From Candidatus Binatia bacterium (GTDB lineage: Bacteria; Desulfobacterota_B; Binatia; UBA9968), in the NCBI GenBank assembly GCA_025922795.1, contig JAICHC010000066.1, forward strand, positions 1 to 9,494: a stretch of DNA of 9,494 bases, read 5' to 3'. Below the pieces are notes generated by a model. It was given only the letters and a program-made list of their open reading frames with translations. It did not search any database and was not told the origin of the DNA. This document shows positions 5,985 through 9,494 of the stretch, piece after piece (position 1 is the first letter of the stretch; each line of letters opens with the position of its first letter). The position numbers and the translations under genes were made by a program.

Positions 5985-6920
5985 ATGCGCATCGCGGTCA
6001 TGGGCAGTGGCGCGGTAGGCGGCTATTTCGGAGCGAAGCTCGCAGCTGCCGGGCACGAGCTGATTTTTATCGCTCGCGGCCATCACCTTGACGTCATGCG
6101 CCGGAGCGGGTTAGGAATCGGCAGCCCGAGCGGTAATCTGCACATCGAGCGGGCGGTTTTCACCGATGGACGTGATGAACTCACCGGGGTCGATCTTGTG
6201 CTCTTCTGCGTCAAGTCTTACGACACCCAAACCGCGGCGAAGGCGCTTGCACCGCTGATCGGCGACCGCACGATGATTCTGTCTTTGCAAAACGGCGTCG
6301 ATAACGTTGAGCAACTCGCAAGTCTCTGGGGCGACCCGCGCACTTTTGCCGGCGTCGTTTACATCGCCGCGCAACTCGAATCTCCTGGCGTGATTCGGCA
6401 CTCCAATGGCGGCAAAATCATTTTGGGTCACCTCGATGGCGCGATCGGTGCAGGCACCGCGCTCATTGAAAACACTCTGTCCGGCGCCGGCATCAGCTGT
6501 GCGCTCAGCACGAACATACGGACGGTTCAATGGACGAAGTTATTATGGAATGCGCCATTCTGCGCGATCAGCTGCTTGACCGGCGCCAACGTGGCACAAA
6601 TCATCGAATCTGAAGCATTGACTCAGCTCGCCGTCGACTGCATGGTTGAAGTTCAAGCGGCGGCGCGCACGCGCGGTGTCGAACTGTCCCGCGATTTGTT
6701 CGATGACACGATCGCTTTTTCGCGCGGCCTGGGTATTTTTAAACCGTCCATGCTGCAGGATTTGGAAGCCAGAAAACTACTCGAGTATGAGGCTTTTAAC
6801 GGTGTCGTGTTCAAATTATTGCGGCAAGCCGGTGAAAGGGCACCGATCAATCAATCCTTTTATGCGCTCCTCCAGCAGCTCGACAAAAAAAACCGCCAGG
6901 AGGCCTCCCTGGACTCATGA
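5985..6920 (+). CDS. panE: 2-dehydropantoate 2-reductase family protein (ketopantoate reductase)
   Basis: A 311-residue protein that reduces 2-dehydropantoate to pantoate with NADPH in coenzyme A synthesis, if it acts as the family type. The Rossmann motif GSGAVGGYFG lies at residues 7-16, and LVLFCVKSYDT at 71-81 and LSLQNGVDN at 99-107 are typical. The catalytic Lys is K185 with N189 (KLLWNAP), and S255 and E267 (PSMLQD...E) match the substrate-binding Ser and Glu. The start is the ATG at 5985, where homology begins; an upstream in-frame ATG at 5871 would add 38 residues that do not fit the fold. No other pantothenate gene is nearby, and many family members have other keto-acid substrates, so the gene name is provisional. 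The stop overlaps the next gene's start as ATGA. Confidence 0.88.
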   Translation: MRIAVMGSGAVGGYFGAKLAAAGHELIFIARGHHLDVMRRSGLGIGSPSGNLHIERAVFTDGRDELTGVDLVLFCVKSYDTQTAAKALAPLIGDRTMILSLQNGVDNVEQLASLWGDPRTFAGVVYIAAQLESPGVIRHSNGGKIILGHLDGAIGAGTALIENTLSGAGISCALSTNIRTVQWTKLLWNAPFCAISCLTGANVAQIIESEALTQLAVDCMVEVQAAARTRGVELSRDLFDDTIAFSRGLGIFKPSMLQDLEARKLLEYEAFNGVVFKLLRQAGERAPINQSFYALLQQLDKKNRQEASLDS

Positions 6921-7834
6921 TGTTGTCGCATCAAGCTCGCTCGCTGACGTTTTGGCTGATTGCTGGTGTGGTCACTCCGGTCTTTTTTCCTGCCCTCGCC
7001 GGCTCACAGACCCGGAATAAAGAAATGATTGCCAAAGGGCAGTATATCTTCGCTGTCGCCGGCGGGTGTGCCTGCCACACGGTTCCGAAAGAGACGGCGC
7101 ACGCCGGCGCGCGACCCTTTCCGATTCCATTCGGAACGGTCTACAGCACCAACATCACCCAAGACAAAGAAACGGGTTTAGGCGCGTGGTCGGATCAGCA
7201 AATTCTCGATGCTATGGTTAAAGGCTTTCGCCGCGACGGCAGCCGGATCTTGCCGGTTATGCCCTACGAAAAATATTCCGGCATGGCTCAAGCGGACTTG
7301 GAGGCGCTCATCGCATTTCTCAGAACGCTCAAGGCGGTGAACAAGCCTACGCCGGAACTGAAGAGCTGGGTCCCGTTCATACGCAGCGTGGGAACTTTTG
7401 CCTATCTGACGCTATTTGGCCGCTTCAGCACTTTACCGGCGCAACCGCCGAAAGCAGGCGTTGAACGCGGCCGCTATTTGGTCAACCATGTTTCACTTTG
7501 CGGCGATTGCCACACGCCGCGAAATGTCCTCGGCGCCCCTAAACAATCGCTGTATTTGGCGGGCGCGGCTCAAGATACCGGCCCACTGGGCGAGGCCGTG
7601 CCGAATATCACACCCGATGAGGAAACCGGCATCGGCAGCTGGAAGCGCGACGAAATCGCCGATCTTCTCCTCACGGGCACGAAACCGGATTTCGATAACG
7701 TGCAAGGTCTCATGTATGAAGTCATCGAGGGCACCACGCACGGCTACGGCTACAAGGATATGATCAAAGAGGATGCGCTGGCGATCGCGGATTATTTGAA
7801 ATCGATCCCGCCGATCAAAAACAAGATCCAATGA
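6917..7834 (+). CDS. Exported dihaem cytochrome c with a non-canonical first haem motif
   Basis: A 305-residue protein with a signal peptide (residues 1 to about 28, ending PALA). Two cytochrome c domains follow, like those of the cytochrome subunits of alcohol, gluconate and sorbose dehydrogenases, which pass electrons in the periplasm. The second haem site is canonical, C195-G-D-C198-H199. The first reads C51-A52-C53-H54, with one residue between the cysteines instead of two; the DNA is TGT GCC TGC CAC. Likely axial Met ligands are M115 (ILPVMPY) and M266 (GLMYEV). The blocks FGTVYSTNITQDKETGLGAW and PNITPDEETGIGSWKRDEI support two repeats of the same domain. ATG 6917 overlaps the previous stop (ATGA), and AGGAGG lies 13 nt upstream, slightly far. 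No partner dehydrogenase is visible in the window, so the electron donor is unknown. Confidence 0.9.
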   Translation: MMLSHQARSLTFWLIAGVVTPVFFPALAGSQTRNKEMIAKGQYIFAVAGGCACHTVPKETAHAGARPFPIPFGTVYSTNITQDKETGLGAWSDQQILDAMVKGFRRDGSRILPVMPYEKYSGMAQADLEALIAFLRTLKAVNKPTPELKSWVPFIRSVGTFAYLTLFGRFSTLPAQPPKAGVERGRYLVNHVSLCGDCHTPRNVLGAPKQSLYLAGAAQDTGPLGEAVPNITPDEETGIGSWKRDEIADLLLTGTKPDFDNVQGLMYEVIEGTTHGYGYKDMIKEDALAIADYLKSIPPIKNKIQ

Positions 7835-7859
7835 TCCGCCCAAATGCGAGGCAAAGCCG

Positions 7860-8846
7860 CTAATTGCGCGGCACTTGCTTGATGATTTCACCGATGACTT
7901 GATCGGTCGTGATATTCTCGGCTTCGGCTTGGAAGTTCAGAATGATGCGGTGACGCAAGGCGGGAAGAATAGTCCGCTCGACGTCTTCATAGCTCACGTG
8001 CACTCTGTTTTCGGCCAGGGCATTGCCCTTCGCGCCGAGAATGACCGCCTGCGCGCCGCGCGGGCTCGAACCGAAGCGGATGTACTGCTTTACGGAGCTC
8101 TTCAACGGGCCACCGTTGGTTCCGTCGGGTTGGGTTGCATGCACCAGACGGACGACATAGTCCTCAATGGGCGGCGCGATCATGACCTGACGCAGTAATC
8201 GTTGCATGTCGTTGACCCGCTTGCCGCCATCTTCGGGGAGAACTGCCGAAACTTCAGCGCTCGCGGTACCGGTCGTGCGTTTCAGAATTTCTTTGAGCTC
8301 GGCCGGCGCGGGCGATGCCACCAGCAGCTTAAAAAAGAATCGGTCGAGTTGCGCTTCCGGCAGCGGGTAGGTGCCTTCGAGTTCAATGGGATTTTGTGTT
8401 GCCAGAACGATGAAGGGTGACTCAAGTAGATGCGAGTCGCCGAAAACTGTGACTTGCTTCTCTTCCATCGCTTCGAGCACCGCCGATTGCGTCTTTGGAG
8501 TCGCGCGATTGATCTCGTCGGCCAATACAACGTGCGCGAAGATGGGTCCGCGCTTAAATTGGAATTCGCGTCGGCCGCTGGTCTCGGTGAGCACTTCGGT
8601 GCCGACGATGTCCGACGGCATCAAGTCCGGCGTGAACTGAATTCGCTTGAACGAAAGTCCCAGCGTCTGGCTCAATGATTTGACAAGCAGAGTCTTGCCG
8701 AGTCCGGGAACCCCTTCGAGCAACACGTGCCCGCCGGCAAAAAAAGCAATCAAAACTTTTCGAATCAGGTCATCGTGGCCGACGATGACCTTCTGCACTT
8801 CTACCTCGAGATGTCGAAACGTTTGTTGAAATAGTTCCGGATCCAT
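7860..8846 (-). CDS. MoxR-family AAA+ ATPase
   Basis: A 328-residue protein, full length for MoxR. It has Walker A GVPGLGKT at residues 45-52, Walker B VVLADE at 106-111 followed by INRATPKTQ, sensor 1 ATQNP at 149-153, the QLDRFFF segment at 166-172 with R169 as probable Arg finger, and sensor 2 GSSPRG with R263. MoxR ATPases act as chaperone-like factors that help mature or insert partner proteins, usually with a VWA or DUF58 protein encoded next door. Here the upstream neighbour, 17 nt away and in the same direction, is the Gln-rich protein gene; a DUF58 or VWA gene is not in view and would be expected beyond an edge or elsewhere. The ATG at 8846 has AAGGAG about five bases upstream. It converges on the cytochrome c gene with a 25-bp gap. 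Confidence 0.93.
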   Translation of the reverse strand: MDPELFQQTFRHLEVEVQKVIVGHDDLIRKVLIAFFAGGHVLLEGVPGLGKTLLVKSLSQTLGLSFKRIQFTPDLMPSDIVGTEVLTETSGRREFQFKRGPIFAHVVLADEINRATPKTQSAVLEAMEEKQVTVFGDSHLLESPFIVLATQNPIELEGTYPLPEAQLDRFFFKLLVASPAPAELKEILKRTTGTASAEVSAVLPEDGGKRVNDMQRLLRQVMIAPPIEDYVVRLVHATQPDGTNGGPLKSSVKQYIRFGSSPRGAQAVILGAKGNALAENRVHVSYEDVERTILPALRHRIILNFQAEAENITTDQVIGEIIKQVPRN

Positions 8847-8863
8847 TAAACTCCTTCACTTGA

Positions 8864-9494
8864 TTAACGAATAATGCTGCGGTATTCGATGGGTACCGGT
8901 TGCTTCTCGGTCGGAGCGTTCGGTACATGAGTGGGCAGCGGCACATTACTCACCGGAACCTGCGTGCGAATCCGATTGTTCTTAGATTCTTTTGTGGCGC
9001 GACTTTCTCCGCTAGCGTCGGCGACGACTTCCTCCGGCAGTTGGACGGTTACATAACCGGCGCCTTTGAGACCCTCTTTACCCTCGCCCGCCTTGTAGAA
9101 ACGTTCGGCAGGAGGCCCGACTTGGGGCGGCGGTTCGGCGGATGCTTGTTGTTGCCCAGCGCCCTCTTTCGATCCGCCTTGAGTTTTGCCAGGCTTTTCT
9201 TTCTTGGGGTCAGTGCCGGGTTGATTCGGTTCCGGTTGGCCTTGATTGTTTTTAGCGTCACCCGACCGGTTCTGATCTTGACCCGGTTGCTTTGACTTCC
9301 CGGCGTCCATTCCTTGACTCAACTGCGCATTTGAATCTCCGTGACCCTCCCCACCACCGGCTTGGGTTTGCTTGTTCTCACCCTGACCTTCCTGCGGCGC
9401 ATTGGTTTGAATGCTGCCGGCGCCTTTTTGTCGTTCCCCCTGCTGCTGTCCGCTCGACGCTTGTTGCTGTTCCTGTTGGCTGAGCGCGTTCGCC
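8864..9494 (-). CDS. C-terminal part of a long Gln/Gly/Pro-rich protein (runs off right edge)
   Basis: The frame is open from the right edge (first full codon at 9493) to TAA at 8864, giving 209 visible residues; the TTG at 9322 is inside the frame and need not be a start. The first 140 or so residues are low-complexity and strongly hydrophilic, full of Q, G, P, N, K and E (QQEQQQASSGQQQGERQKG and similar), and surely disordered. The last 75 or so are ordered-looking: ERFYKAGEGKEGLKGAGYVTV, LPEEVVADA, then a basic/polar stretch and the ending VPLPTHVPNAPTEKQPVPIE. I do not recognise the family. Its position 17 nt upstream of moxR suggests a MoxR partner, perhaps the tail of a membrane protein whose N-terminal part lies outside the window. 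That is inference. Confidence 0.75.
   Translation of the reverse strand, partial: ANALSQQEQQQASSGQQQGERQKGAGSIQTNAPQEGQGENKQTQAGGGEGHGDSNAQLSQGMDAGKSKQPGQDQNRSGDAKNNQGQPEPNQPGTDPKKEKPGKTQGGSKEGAGQQQASAEPPPQVGPPAERFYKAGEGKEGLKGAGYVTVQLPEEVVADASGESRATKESKNNRIRTQVPVSNVPLPTHVPNAPTEKQPVPIEYRSIIR

Noticed and set aside
7856..7872. GCCGC/GCGGC hairpin between the convergent cytochrome and moxR genes as a terminator
   Set aside because: Only five base pairs, no T-run on either side, and it overlaps the moxR stop codon.

Overview
The window reads as ordinary chromosomal DNA from a Gram-negative bacterium: moderately GC-rich (judged by eye) and densely coded on both strands. The hybrid RibB protein, a signal-peptide-bearing dihaem cytochrome c, an HtrA/Deg protease and a signal-less substrate-binding-like protein of the 4,5-dihydroxyphthalate-decarboxylase type together suggest an uncultured proteobacterium or a related lineage (deltaproteobacteria-like, Binatota, Rokubacteria and similar). 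That placement is inference from gene content. No RNA gene, CRISPR array, insertion sequence, integrase or attachment site was seen.

Left part (1-2447, minus strand): the N-terminal part of a YchF/Obg-like P-loop GTPase runs off the left edge. An intrinsic terminator follows, then a DegQ/DegP-type periplasmic serine protease, then an upstream 154-residue protein of unknown function. Upstream of that small gene is a good match to an ECF (sigma-E type) promoter, GGAAC-N18-GTCTAA. It would drive the unknown gene and probably the protease, an envelope-stress logic like that known for degP. The same leader carries a 12-bp inverted repeat that could also close an RNA structure.

Middle part: the plus strand holds ribBX (a riboflavin-pathway DHBP synthase fused to a decayed GTP cyclohydrolase II domain) followed by an FmdB-type zinc-ribbon protein. 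Converging on it is a three-gene minus-strand group (66-residue unknown, 330-residue type-2 periplasmic-binding-fold protein without signal peptide, 172-residue unknown) with equal 27-nt gaps. The last gene overlaps the fmdB-like gene tail to tail by 3 bases. The short divergent region at 5901-5984 holds a plus-strand promoter candidate that would give a nearly leaderless mRNA.

Right part: a ketopantoate-reductase-family gene overlaps by ATGA a dihaem cytochrome c gene whose first haem motif reads CACH (one residue between the cysteines) rather than CXXCH. Convergent to these, on the minus strand, lies a MoxR AAA+ ATPase gene preceded by the 3' part of a long Gln/Gly/Pro-rich protein gene that enters from the right edge. 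No gene-free stretch exceeds 300 bases. I do not see a clear novel multi-gene system; the points most worth checking are the ECF promoter/protease unit, the CXCH cytochrome, the RibBX residue changes and the three-gene unit with the signal-less binding protein.
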